Assembly: GCA_016200585.1 (NCBI GenBank)
Contig: JACQEN010000207.1
Coordinates: forward strand, 1-35,666
DNA length: 35,666 bases
Source of the DNA: Deltaproteobacteria bacterium
GTDB lineage: Bacteria > Desulfobacterota > Binatia > HRBIN30
Direction: 5' to 3'
Positions 1 to 8,378 of this stretch are shown in pieces; the stretch's first letter is position 1; each line of letters opens with the position of its first letter. The translations under genes were made by a program, and so were the position numbers. Under the pieces are notes generated by a model. It was not told where the DNA came from and did not search any database. It worked only from the letters and a program-made list of their open reading frames with translations.

Positions 1-927
1 GGCAACACGCCTCTGTGCGAAATCACCAGGGTGCGCGAAGGGATCCCCAAGGAAGTACGAATCTTCGCAAAACTGGAAGGTTTGAATCCTGGTGGATCGG
101 TCAAGGATCGTCCAGCAACCTGGATGGTCCGTGATGGCTTGAAGACGGGGAAGCTGCGACCGGGGAAAGTGATCCTCGATTCGACATCGGGAAACACCGG
201 AATCGCTCTAGCCATGGCCGGGGCGGTTCTCGGTTACCCGGTCGAATTGGTGATGCCCGCGAACGTCAGCGCCGAACGCAAGAGGATCATCGCTGCCTAT
301 GGCGCGAAGGTGGTATACAGCGATCCGCTTGAAGGATCGGACGGGGCAATTCGTCTGTGCCGCAAACTGATCGATGAAGCCCCGGATCGCTACTTCAAGC
401 CCGATCAATACTTCAACGCAGTGAATCCACGTGCTCACTACGAAAGTACTGGCCCGGAGATTTGGGCCGACACGCAGGGAACAATCACTCATTTCGTTGC
501 CGGCATCGGAACGGGTGGAACCATCATGGGTACGGGCCGCTACCTCAAGCAGCAAAATCCAGAAATTCAGGTTGTAGCGGTGGAGCCCGACGATGCGTGG
601 CATGGACTCGAAGGTCTGAAACACATGGCCAGCTCTATTGTGCCTGGCATCTACCACGAAGAAGAGCTGGACAGAAAAATCAACGTTGCCACGGATGCAG
701 CCTACGAAATGGTGTTTCGACTGGGCGAGGAGGAAGGTCTCGTCGTCGGTCAATCCTCAGGGGCAGCAATGGTGGCGGCCCTTCAAGTAGCGCGCGAGAT
801 CAAGGCAGGGTTGGTGGTTGTCATCTTCTGCGACTTCGGAGAACGTTACCTGAGCACGAACCTTTGGGTGGGTTGGCGAGAGCGCCGATCAAAAGCAAAC
901 AACGAGCACAAGCCTAACGACAACTGA
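1..927 (+). CDS. cysM: Cysteine synthase, CysM type (5' partial)
   Basis: The reading frame is open from base 1 and begins inside the conserved GNTPL motif of PLP-dependent beta-substituting enzymes, so the first few dozen codons lie outside the window. Visible landmarks are GGSVKDR with the PLP-binding lysine (residue 35 of the visible part), the substrate loop STSGNTG, the phosphate-binding GTGGT loop, and SSGAA near the C terminus. The phrase HYESTGPEIW and the segment GLKHM...VPGIY resemble CysM rather than CysK. The family makes L-cysteine from O-acetylserine or O-phosphoserine with sulfide or a carrier-bound thiocarboxylate, in the cytoplasm. The next gene starts 5 bp downstream and is ThiF/MoeB-like, which suggests (inference) the CysO-type sulfur-carrier route known from Mycobacterium. 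A CysK-like activity cannot be excluded. Confidence 0.9.
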   Translation, partial: GNTPLCEITRVREGIPKEVRIFAKLEGLNPGGSVKDRPATWMVRDGLKTGKLRPGKVILDSTSGNTGIALAMAGAVLGYPVELVMPANVSAERKRIIAAYGAKVVYSDPLEGSDGAIRLCRKLIDEAPDRYFKPDQYFNAVNPRAHYESTGPEIWADTQGTITHFVAGIGTGGTIMGTGRYLKQQNPEIQVVAVEPDDAWHGLEGLKHMASSIVPGIYHEEELDRKINVATDAAYEMVFRLGEEEGLVVGQSSGAAMVAALQVAREIKAGLVVVIFCDFGERYLSTNLWVGWRERRSKANNEHKPNDN

Positions 928-932
928 ATCCG

Positions 933-1604
933 ATGCTTTCCGAAAAGCAAATCGAGCTTTACAGCCGTCAAATCCTATTGCCGCAAGTAGGCGGGATGGG
1001 GCAGGAAAGGTTGCTGGCGAAGACTGTCATGGTCGTTGGGGACGGCGTCCTCTCAGATACGTTCATAGAATACGTGAAGCGGGCAGGCGTCGGGAATGTC
1101 CTCGTTTCCGGAGGCGGTGTTTGCAAGAGTCGCACGACCGAGACTGGCAACTGGAAAACCCGGCGGAACAACGAAGCTAGATCATGGGAGAATACCGAAT
1201 GGGATCTCGGCGCTGTGCTGGACGCGCCTTCGCGGGAGGTCCAGCAAGTCAATCGACTATGCCTGCAGCGACGAGTTCCCCTGATCTGGGCGGCTACAGA
1301 CAGCGGTTCGTTTCGCGCGACCCTCTGCGAAGGATATCGGGGGGATCGGCCATGCGCCGAATGCTACCCGCGAAATGACGGGGCGTCACAAACGGCTGGA
1401 TCCTTCACCCTGCGCGCGAGTATCCTGGGAAGCTGGCTGGCGTTTGAGGCTCTCAAGGTCCTCCTCGACATTCGCCCATCGATCGAATGCAAGATTGTTC
1501 ACATGGAGGAACGCCGCATCGAGGTTTGGGACACCCCCTTGGAAAAGAACGCCCTCTGCGTCGCCTGCGCCGCAGAGACGACGAATTGTAGTCGTCCGGA
1601 GTAA
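933..1604 (+). CDS. Degenerate ThiF/MoeB/HesA-like protein
   Basis: 223 residues. The N terminus reads YSRQILLPQVGGMGQERL, the signature opening of MoeB/ThiF E1-like adenylyltransferases, followed by VMVVGDGVLS where the family has the ATP-binding GxGGLG loop. The later ILGSWLAFEALK segment and two zinc-type CxxC pairs (CAEC and CVAC) also match the family. The glycine-rich loop is altered, and the usual acidic strand end and NLxRQ motif after it cannot be found, so ATP-dependent activation looks lost or greatly changed. Such enzymes normally adenylate the C-terminal glycine of ThiS/MoaD/CysO sulfur carriers. It starts 5 bp after the cysteine synthase stop, so the two are probably co-translated. 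It may be a structural or partner subunit rather than an active E1. Confidence 0.75.
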   Translation: MLSEKQIELYSRQILLPQVGGMGQERLLAKTVMVVGDGVLSDTFIEYVKRAGVGNVLVSGGGVCKSRTTETGNWKTRRNNEARSWENTEWDLGAVLDAPSREVQQVNRLCLQRRVPLIWAATDSGSFRATLCEGYRGDRPCAECYPRNDGASQTAGSFTLRASILGSWLAFEALKVLLDIRPSIECKIVHMEERRIEVWDTPLEKNALCVACAAETTNCSRPE

Positions 1605-1722
1605 TGGAGCTTGCTAAGTTCGAAAATGATGAGTCCAAGAGCGCAACGCGAGAGGGCGGTATCGCTTCCAAGTCCGGCGAACCACTCTTGGGCGATCATC
1701 GACCCGAGCAAAGGAGTGTTGG

Positions 1723-2985
1723 ATGCCTGATTTGGTTCCAGTTCATGGAGGCCTCGAACGGCCCGTAATGCGTACCGTTCCTCTTTCGCGGCGCATGCAG
1801 TTTCTCCAAGAAGCGGCGACCCTGCCGCGTGTCGAAGTCAACCGTGCGGACTTGTCGACGGTCTACCGAATCGCCGACGGAACCCTGTCGCCGTTAACTG
1901 GCCCGATGGACGAGGAAACCTGGCACTACGTGTTGGACAACGACGCCATCGATTTCGGCTTCCGTCACTACGCATGGACGGCCCCCATCTCTCTTCCGGT
2001 AACCGACGATGAAGCGAAAACGCTTCGCGTCGGCCACTCTTCAGCGTTGATTTTCGAAGGACAGACAGTCGCCATCATTCGAATCACAAGCCTGTTTGAG
2101 TGGGATAAGCAAAAGCACATCGAGCGCTTCTATGGAACGTCGAGGACGGATCACCCTGGTGGCCGCATGGTGATGGATGATCCGCGGTCCAAGCTCATCG
2201 GTGGAGAGCTATGGGCGCTTCCCCAATCGATCGATCCTGAATACGGTGAGTTCGTCCTTTCACCAAGACAAGTGAGAACCTTGATCGGAGAGCGGCGCTG
2301 GGAGCGAGCGTTGGCGTTTCAAACCCGCAACCCTCTTCATCGCGCCCACGAGTACGCCTTGGTTGCCGGTGTCGAACGTCTCACGCGTGAGGGATACTTT
2401 GCTGGAGTCGTCCTGAATCCGCTGATCGGCGAGCTCAAAGGCGACGACGTACCGGCTCGCGTTCGAATGCGTTGCTATCGCGCTCTTCACGATGGGGGCT
2501 TGCTTGGTGAAGGTGACAAAGACGAAGGACTATGGCGAACACGGGGCTACGATCTAACCGAGGTCTTCGAGCTCGTGGGCCTCGACATCAAGATGCTCTA
2601 TGGAGGCCCAAAAGAGGCGGTCATGCACGCCATCTATCGCCAAAATCACGGTTTCACAGACATTGTCATCGGCCGCAAGCACGCGGACGCACCATTCACG
2701 GATGGGACGCCCATTTGGGGAGACTTCGACGCCCAGGAGATCTTCGACAATCTCAAAGGCGATCTGCGGATCTGCCCTTGCAACATAGGTTTCGCCGCAT
2801 ATTTCGATAGCGCCGGACGCGTTGACCTGATCGACAATCATCCAGGCGAGAAACCGGTATCAATTTCCGGTTCGAAGATCCGTGACATGCTGACAAACGG
2901 CGAGCACCCGGACGCGCGGATCTTACGACCCCAGATCTCCGACATCCTGATCGCCTACTACAGAGATAAGGGCAACGGGAAGTAG
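1723..2985 (+). CDS. sat: Sulfate adenylyltransferase (ATP sulfurylase)
   Basis: 420 residues, the normal size of the monofunctional bacterial enzyme. It makes adenosine 5'-phosphosulfate from ATP and sulfate, the first step of sulfate assimilation. The N-terminal PUA-like part begins LVPVHGG. The catalytic part has QTRNPLHRAHEYAL (the QxRNPxHxxH nucleotide-binding motif), LNPLIGELKGDD, GRKHADAP and the C-terminal ISGSKIRDML. There is no fused APS kinase. The start is supported by AAGGAG at 1711-1716, six bases before the ATG. It lies 118 bp after the ThiF-like gene on the same strand; with cysM upstream the three form a sulfate-to-cysteine cluster. The role is assumed to be assimilatory because no aprAB or dsr genes are visible. 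Confidence 0.95.
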   Translation: MPDLVPVHGGLERPVMRTVPLSRRMQFLQEAATLPRVEVNRADLSTVYRIADGTLSPLTGPMDEETWHYVLDNDAIDFGFRHYAWTAPISLPVTDDEAKTLRVGHSSALIFEGQTVAIIRITSLFEWDKQKHIERFYGTSRTDHPGGRMVMDDPRSKLIGGELWALPQSIDPEYGEFVLSPRQVRTLIGERRWERALAFQTRNPLHRAHEYALVAGVERLTREGYFAGVVLNPLIGELKGDDVPARVRMRCYRALHDGGLLGEGDKDEGLWRTRGYDLTEVFELVGLDIKMLYGGPKEAVMHAIYRQNHGFTDIVIGRKHADAPFTDGTPIWGDFDAQEIFDNLKGDLRICPCNIGFAAYFDSAGRVDLIDNHPGEKPVSISGSKIRDMLTNGEHPDARILRPQISDILIAYYRDKGNGK

Positions 2986-3011
2986 ACACCAGGTCCGCCC
3001 CATCGCGGCGA

Positions 3012-3269
3012 TTAGAAGTTGAACTCGAACGAAACGCCGAACACCTCGGTAAGAACGTAGTACAGGACGGCTGCGCTGAGGATCAACGTCGACAGGGAGC
3101 CAACCGCAACACCGGTAAGCATGGCGAGGAGTAGGACCGACGAAATTGCTGCGAGCGGTCCGAACAGCGCGTCTGCATTTCCCATTGGACCCCAGAAACC
3201 GAGGAGCCTGCGTCCGAGCGTCGCCGCGGCAAGAGCTTGTTCCAACAATTCAATCAATCCTATCAGCAT
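3012..3269 (-). CDS. Small membrane protein of unknown function
   Basis: 85 residues. After an amphipathic N-terminal stretch there are hydrophobic segments around residues 36-55 and 57-75, consistent with two membrane spans. No family recognised. Its ATG directly abuts the TGA of the upstream gene (TGAATG in the minus strand), which suggests translational coupling, and it is the last gene of the minus-strand run. The neighbouring sat gene converges on it with only 26 bp between them; no convincing terminator hairpin with a T-tract was seen there. Confidence 0.6.
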   Translation of the reverse strand: MLIGLIELLEQALAAATLGRRLLGFWGPMGNADALFGPLAAISSVLLLAMLTGVAVGSLSTLILSAAVLYYVLTEVFGVSFEFNF

Positions 3270-3758
3270 TCAATTCATCGCATCGGCGCCGATCGACAGG
3301 ATCAGCACGCCATCTGGCTGACGCGGCCCACCAACGAGGAGTGTCGCATGGTTGCGCAAAGACAGCGCCGTATCGACAATCGGCCGAGCACCCTCAATGA
3401 CCATAACCTTCATCGACACGCGGTCGCCTTTGTATTCCTTTGGAACCACGATCACATAGCGGCCTCCGGGTATGTCGAAGCCGACCTTACCGCCCCAGGG
3501 TACCTTCTGTCTTTCTTCCTTGATGAGGTGATAGGATGAGTAAGGGAATAGGCTGTTGAACTGTTTGTGCATCGCAACCAAGCGCTGGTCGGACTCCTTG
3601 CTCGAGTTGTTCGCCAAGACCGCGCCAATTCTCACCTCAACTACATCAAGCGAGGGACTGGATAACGGCTCAGAGAAGTCTTCCGCCAGCACAGTTGTCC
3701 CGAGCTGGACCAAGAGGAATACGCCACTGGCCAGCAAGTGGGGAAACGCAACCCTCAC
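3270..3758 (-). CDS. Secreted protein of unknown function downstream of the sigma/anti-sigma pair
   Basis: 162 residues with a signal peptide (about 1-25, hydrophobic core then VLA/ED). The mature part contains FNSLFPYSSYHLI, then a beta-rich segment with FDIPGGRYVIVVP, and ends ATLLVGGPRQPDGVLILSIGA. From memory, comparable small secreted proteins with an FPYxSY motif follow ECF sigma and zinc anti-sigma genes in Deltaproteobacteria; this needs a search. The start codon overlaps the anti-sigma stop by 4 bp (ATGA), and its own stop abuts the next start, so the three genes are very likely one operon. A periplasmic role linked to the sigma regulon is inference. Confidence 0.7.
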   Translation of the reverse strand: MRVAFPHLLASGVFLLVQLGTTVLAEDFSEPLSSPSLDVVEVRIGAVLANNSSKESDQRLVAMHKQFNSLFPYSSYHLIKEERQKVPWGGKVGFDIPGGRYVIVVPKEYKGDRVSMKVMVIEGARPIVDTALSLRNHATLLVGGPRQPDGVLILSIGADAMN

Positions 3759-4312
3759 GGGACCTCTTCGACGGCATTTTCGTCGCTAACCCAAAGCACC
3801 GTCGTCCGGGTTTCAAGATCGGTCACCACTGCCACGGAGCCATCGGCATCGAGTGAATCAATTGAAACCGGACTCTCGACCGACGCAACCTGTGATGAGT
3901 CCGGTGCAGAAACCGACGGCTGTGAACGCGTAAACACAAACAGCGCAAAAATCGCGGCAGCGGCCGCCGCAACCAAAGCCGGCCAGCCCCATTGCAAACC
4001 TGATCCACGGTCGCGCCACAAAGCCCAGAGTCGGCTGCTTGCTGGCTGCTTCCGCGCGGGTAGTTTGGCTTCCAGATCTCTCCAGAAGGTAGAAAAGTCG
4101 ACTTCGTCCAAGCGCGCTCTTATCGTATTTCCAACCAGGCTTTGGAGCTTTTCCAAAGAACGGAGCTCGGGCTCGCAGACACTGCAACGTGTACCATGAA
4201 GCGCAACAGCCCGCATTTGGCGCGCATCCAGTTCGCCGTCAATGAATAGGGCGAGCAGGCTCGACGCCTCGCGGCAAGTCAACACGTCACTGGAGGGCGT
4301 CACGGCAACCAC
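3755..4312 (-). CDS. Zinc-finger anti-sigma factor (putative)
   Basis: 185 residues with a GTG start; a second GTG lies three codons in. The N-terminal cytoplasmic part has the ZAS-type zinc motif H-x3-C-x2-C (H39, C43, C46) with an earlier Cys13. One membrane span is visible at about 108-127 (WGWPALVAAAAAAIFALFVF), followed by a short extracytoplasmic tail. This is the architecture of anti-sigma factors that hold an ECF sigma factor at the membrane until a signal leads to release. The sigma gene lies 36 bp upstream and the downstream secreted protein gene overlaps by 4 bp, both supporting a cognate set. The inducing signal is not evident. Confidence 0.85.
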   Translation of the reverse strand: MVAVTPSSDVLTCREASSLLALFIDGELDARQMRAVALHGTRCSVCEPELRSLEKLQSLVGNTIRARLDEVDFSTFWRDLEAKLPARKQPASSRLWALWRDRGSGLQWGWPALVAAAAAAIFALFVFTRSQPSVSAPDSSQVASVESPVSIDSLDADGSVAVVTDLETRTTVLWVSDENAVEEVP

Positions 4313-4348
4313 CCAAAGGGACGGCCGCTTTGCTTGTCGTCCCGCGTT

Positions 4349-4927
4349 CTAAAGACAATCTTTGAGTCTCTTTTGCAGCTTCTTTCGGGCATAATGTAGA
4401 CGGCTCATGACCGTACCCTTTGAACACTGCATCACTCGACTGATCTCGTCGTATGAAAGGCCTTCGACTTCGCGGAGGAGTATGACGGCTTTGTGATCGG
4501 GGGTCAACTCATCGATAGCCTCGGCTACGCGTCCACCAATCTCATGTGCTTGCGCTTGTTGATACGGGTCTTTGCGTCCTTCCTCCTTTAATACGTCGTG
4601 GTACACTTCGCCAGAATCCGCTGGCCCAACTCTGTCGTCCAATCCGACGGTCGGATGCCGTCGCTCGCGACGTCGGAAATCGATCGCACGGTTGACAACG
4701 ATGCGGTAGAGCCAGGTGTAAAAGCTTGACTCTCCCTTGAAATTTCCGAGGTTTTCATAGGCTTTAACAAAAGTTTCTTGGGCGATTTCGAGCGCATCAT
4801 CGTGGTTGTGAACCATGCCCAGGGCAACCGAAACAATCTTTCGTTGATAGCGCTCGACCAGTTCGCGAAAAGCCTCCTTGTCTCCGCGACGGGCCTCTCG
4901 AACCAACTCTCCATCGCTAGGCTCCAC
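4349..4927 (-). CDS. ECF RNA polymerase sigma factor (RpoE-like)
   Basis: 192 residues from the GTG at 4927, which has AGGTG about six bases upstream and gives the usual short ECF N terminus (EPSDGELVREARRGDKEAF). A longer TTG-initiated form to 4957 is possible but has no ribosome-binding site. Region 2 contains DDALEIAQETFVKAYENL and FYTWLYRIVVNRAID; region 4 contains LTPDHKAVILLREVEGLSYDEI and a helix-turn-helix ending GTVMSRLHYARKKL. It would direct RNA polymerase to a stress or envelope regulon, and the zinc anti-sigma gene just downstream is the likely regulator. It sits 69 bp downstream of polA on the same strand, so read-through from polA is possible. Confidence 0.93.
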   Translation of the reverse strand: MEPSDGELVREARRGDKEAFRELVERYQRKIVSVALGMVHNHDDALEIAQETFVKAYENLGNFKGESSFYTWLYRIVVNRAIDFRRRERRHPTVGLDDRVGPADSGEVYHDVLKEEGRKDPYQQAQAHEIGGRVAEAIDELTPDHKAVILLREVEGLSYDEISRVMQCSKGTVMSRLHYARKKLQKRLKDCL

Positions 4928-4996
4928 GGCGACACCTGATAGACGGGGCGAACTCAACCATATTCATACTCTGCAGACCAAAGGAGCGTTTTTCCC

Positions 4997-7585
4997 TTAG
5001 TGCGCCTCCGCCCAGTTGTTGCCCATACCCAATTCCACCTTGAGCGGCACCTTCAGACTCACAACCCCCTCCATCTCCTCCCGCACGACTGTCGTCGCCG
5101 ATGTTACGGCATCGGCACTGACCTCAAGGACGAGCTCATCGTGCACCTGCAGGATCAGTTCCCCATCGATCTGCTCTCGGGTCAATCTTCGCTCAATCCG
5201 AACCATAGCGAGCTTGATCAAGTCCGCCGCCGAACCTTGGATGGGTGTATTTGCGGCGGTTCTCTCAGCGGCCTGCACCGTATTTCTGTCAGCGCTCGCG
5301 AGCGCAGGAAGGCTTCGGCGTCTGCCGAGCAAAGTAGTAACATAGCCCTTGTGATGAGCCTCCTCGATCGTTGCCTTGATATAGTCTCTAACGCCGACGT
5401 ACCGAGCGAAGTAGCTCTGAATATACAAGTCGGCCTGAGCTGTCGGAATTTCGAGCTCACGTGCCAATGCATTTGCTCCCATACCGTAGATGATTCCAAA
5501 ATTGATTACCTTTGCGGCACGTCGCATGTCACGCGTAACCGTTCCTGGCAAGACTCCGAAAACCTCGGCAGCTGTCCGAGCGTGAACGTCTTCATCCGCC
5601 GCAAACGCAGCGATCAACGCAGAATCGCCCGAAAGGTGGGCAAGTAGCCGCAATTCAATTTGGGAGTAGTCAGCGACCAGCAGGCACCGGTTGGGCGGCG
5701 CAACGAAAGCGGCACGGATCCTCTGGCCCTCGACACCACGAATTGGAATATTTTGAAGATTCGGATTGCTGGAACTCAAACGACCCGTTGCAGCGACGGC
5801 TTGGTTGAAGGTCGTGTGCAGGCGACCGGTCGCTCGATTGACCGCCAAAGGAAGAGCATCGACGTAGGTCGACTTGAGTTTAGAGAGGGTGCGGTATTCA
5901 AGGATCTTGGCCGGTAGTGGATGAACTCGACTCAAACGCTTGAGCACGTCCACATCCGTCGACAACCCAGTCTTACCGCGCCTGATGCCGCGCGCCGATA
6001 GGTGCAGACGGTCGAAAAGGATCTGTCGAAGCTGTTGAGGAGACGCGATGTTGAACTCGCCACCCGCCAGCTCGAAGATCTCGATCATGAGCGCGGTCAT
6101 ACGGGAGGTCATTTCCAGACTTAGAGTGGAGAGTGAGGCAAGATCTAGTTGAATACCGCGATGCTCCATTCTTGCGAGGACAGCCACAAGCGGCATCTCA
6201 ACTTCTGTGAAGAGTGGACCCAGACCTCGCTGGTTCATTTGCTGGCCCAATTTCTGGCGAAGAGATAGGAGCAACGAAACACCCGAAGCCAGTTGATCGA
6301 TTTCACCTCGAAAGGAGGGGAGGTTGATCCCCTCTATATCGGCAGCGAGGTCCTCAAGACGATGAGTTGATGACGCTTCAAGGAGATACGAGGCGATCAT
6401 GACGTCGAAGGCCGGCTCTATCGAACTGCAAGTGCCCATATTGCGAAAGTCGCGCTTCAAATCATGACCAACCTTTTCAACCTGTGAATCCACCAGCAGG
6501 TCTCCCAGCAAGCGATGCTTCGCGAGGTTCACCTTGTAGACAGGGCCTTCTTTGACAGCGAAGAGGATGTCGTTTGCGCTGCAGTTGCCACCATCGCCTG
6601 CTGTCGCAATCGCGACCTGACCCGATCGACGTACGAACTGCAAGAATTCGCTCCAGTCGAATTTCTCGTCGACATCTTGGGCGAGAGTCGATACGGTTGG
6701 TCCCACCGCAGGGATCTCCTTCAGAAGCCTCTGAAAGCCGAGTCGCAATAGAATGGGGCGAAGACGTTCGCTGTTGAATTCGCGAACACGAAATTGTTCC
6801 AGAGAATAAGCCAACTCAAGGTCACAACGCAGCACAGCCAATCTTCGACTCAGCAGCGCCTGTTCCTTCTGATCCCGGAGTAGCTCAGCAACTCTCTTCG
6901 GACTACGAATTTCTGCAAACGTCTCTACTTTCTCGAGGTTCTCCAAAACACCGTCGATCGAACCGAACCGTTGGATGAGTTTGGTCGCCGTCTTTTCGCC
7001 GATCCCCTTTACTCCCGGAATATTGTCGACTGCGTCACCCATCAATCCGATCAAGTCGACCACCTGCTGCGGTGCAACGCCGCAGCGTTCACGAACCGCT
7101 TCAACGTCGAACCAGCGGTCACGCATTGTATCCCAGAGCCAGATGCCCTGATCGACGACCTGCATCAGGTCCTTATCCCCGGTGACGATGACCGTTTGAA
7201 ACCCAGCAGCTTGGTTCTGCCGAGCGATGGTGGCGATAACATCGTCGGCTTCGACACCGGAAACCGATAGATCAGCGATCCTGAGCCCGGCGACAATTTC
7301 GTGAACCATTGGGATTTGAACGGCCAGGTCAGTCGGCATCCCTGGCCGATGAGCTTTGTAGTCAGAATACATCGAGTCACGGAAATTCGGACCCGGAGCA
7401 TCAAAGACCGCAGCAAGATACTCAGGAGTCCGGATACGCAGGAGCTTCAGCAGCATCGTGGTGAAGCCCAGCGCTGCATTTGTCGGCAATCCTTGAGGAC
7501 TACTGAGAGGAGGTAAAGCGTGGAACGCTCTGTATAGGTACGAGCTTGCATCTATCAAATACAAAGCTGTCTTCAGAATTTGCAT
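4997..7585 (-). CDS. polA: DNA polymerase I
   Basis: 862 residues from the ATG at 7585; a TTG two codons earlier is the other option. Domains in order: a 5'-3' flap exonuclease (LIDASSYLYRAFHAL, VEADDVIA, VTGDKDLMQ, GLMGDAVDNIPGVKGIGEK), a 3'-5' exonuclease-like domain, and the family A polymerase with motif A DYSQIELR (about residue 637), motif B RRAAKVINFGIIYG (about 692) and motif C VHDEL (about 813). The 3'-5' domain lacks the DxE metal-binding pair: the strand reads VAIATAGDGG, so proofreading is probably absent, as in Thermus and Bacillus enzymes. It acts in Okazaki fragment processing and repair. The neighbour at 7743 is divergent, with a 157-bp intergenic region. Confidence 0.97.
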   Translation of the reverse strand: MQILKTALYLIDASSYLYRAFHALPPLSSPQGLPTNAALGFTTMLLKLLRIRTPEYLAAVFDAPGPNFRDSMYSDYKAHRPGMPTDLAVQIPMVHEIVAGLRIADLSVSGVEADDVIATIARQNQAAGFQTVIVTGDKDLMQVVDQGIWLWDTMRDRWFDVEAVRERCGVAPQQVVDLIGLMGDAVDNIPGVKGIGEKTATKLIQRFGSIDGVLENLEKVETFAEIRSPKRVAELLRDQKEQALLSRRLAVLRCDLELAYSLEQFRVREFNSERLRPILLRLGFQRLLKEIPAVGPTVSTLAQDVDEKFDWSEFLQFVRRSGQVAIATAGDGGNCSANDILFAVKEGPVYKVNLAKHRLLGDLLVDSQVEKVGHDLKRDFRNMGTCSSIEPAFDVMIASYLLEASSTHRLEDLAADIEGINLPSFRGEIDQLASGVSLLLSLRQKLGQQMNQRGLGPLFTEVEMPLVAVLARMEHRGIQLDLASLSTLSLEMTSRMTALMIEIFELAGGEFNIASPQQLRQILFDRLHLSARGIRRGKTGLSTDVDVLKRLSRVHPLPAKILEYRTLSKLKSTYVDALPLAVNRATGRLHTTFNQAVAATGRLSSSNPNLQNIPIRGVEGQRIRAAFVAPPNRCLLVADYSQIELRLLAHLSGDSALIAAFAADEDVHARTAAEVFGVLPGTVTRDMRRAAKVINFGIIYGMGANALARELEIPTAQADLYIQSYFARYVGVRDYIKATIEEAHHKGYVTTLLGRRRSLPALASADRNTVQAAERTAANTPIQGSAADLIKLAMVRIERRLTREQIDGELILQVHDELVLEVSADAVTSATTVVREEMEGVVSLKVPLKVELGMGNNWAEAH

Positions 7586-7742
7586 GCTCAAGGTGCGCGT
7601 GACGCTACCAAACAGTCATTTTCAAGTCCAATTTGGCAGCAAATCCATTGGATCGAACAAATTGGCAGAGCTGAAATCGCGCTTGACGAGGTCAGGTCTC
7701 TGCCCTACCTTCGCGGGAAATTGCCTCAGGAGGATGATGAAG

Positions 7743-8378
7743 ATGAATCGGAAATACCAAGCTGGCGTCATTTTCCTGGGGCTTGTATGGCCGTGGCTGA
7801 GCGCCGCGAGTGCTGACGTACGGCGCGAGCGAACCCTGCGTCGCCCTTACGTTACCGAGATCGGCCAACCCTATTCCGTCAGCAACGAAACATTGCGAAC
7901 GGAAGCACAGAAGAACTCGGAGCTTCAAGAATATCTCGTCGACTACGGCACACCCGACTACGTAGAGATTCAGGAAATCTCGCCAGAGTGGCCTTGGGAA
8001 TCCTACGAAACCCGCCTCTTCTATCTTCGCAGAAACGTCGAAGTGGATTTCGGCCACGTGCTCGCGATCGATACACCCTCAGCGAATTTGGGAATGATGA
8101 AATTTCAGGGCGGCATCCCAGCACAGAAACGGCATGAGATCGAAGTTGTGATGCAAGCGCAACAAAACCAACAACCAGTTGCCCCATCAAGACCGCTTGG
8201 GGCTGTCGAAAAGCAGCCTCGGGAGTCGAATCTGAACACGCTGGTAGCTCGCATAGAAGCGGCAGCCGAACGCGCCGCTCAAGCCGCAGACCGCGCGGTG
8301 GAACAAAGCGAAGCTGCAGAACGTGCCGCAAACCGGACCGTAAGCGTCGTCGAGAAGATGTCTAAAGGCGGTAGGTAG
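7743..8378 (+). CDS. Secreted protein with C-terminal coiled coil, unknown function
   Basis: 211 residues. The open frame extends upstream to 7584 and would overlap polA. AGGAGG at 7728-7733 and the signal peptide beginning MNRKYQAGVIFLGLVW (cleavage near ASA/DV) point to the ATG at 7743, nine bases after the ribosome-binding site; ATGs at 7734 and 7737 are too close to it. The middle part (about 40-125) is an unrecognised small domain containing YGTPDYVEIQEISPEWPWE and YLRRNVEVDFG. The last 45 residues are an Ala/Glu/Arg-rich coiled coil (ARIEAAAERAAQAADRAVEQ and following). This suggests a periplasmic or outer-membrane-associated protein; no function can be named. Confidence 0.75.
   Translation: MNRKYQAGVIFLGLVWPWLSAASADVRRERTLRRPYVTEIGQPYSVSNETLRTEAQKNSELQEYLVDYGTPDYVEIQEISPEWPWESYETRLFYLRRNVEVDFGHVLAIDTPSANLGMMKFQGGIPAQKRHEIEVVMQAQQNQQPVAPSRPLGAVEKQPRESNLNTLVARIEAAAERAAQAADRAVEQSEAAERAANRTVSVVEKMSKGGR

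Noticed and set aside
7584-7742. N-terminal extension of the coiled-coil protein to 7584
   Set aside because: It would overlap the polA start and place 53 non-signal residues before a good signal peptide; AGGAGG at 7728 favours the ATG at 7743.
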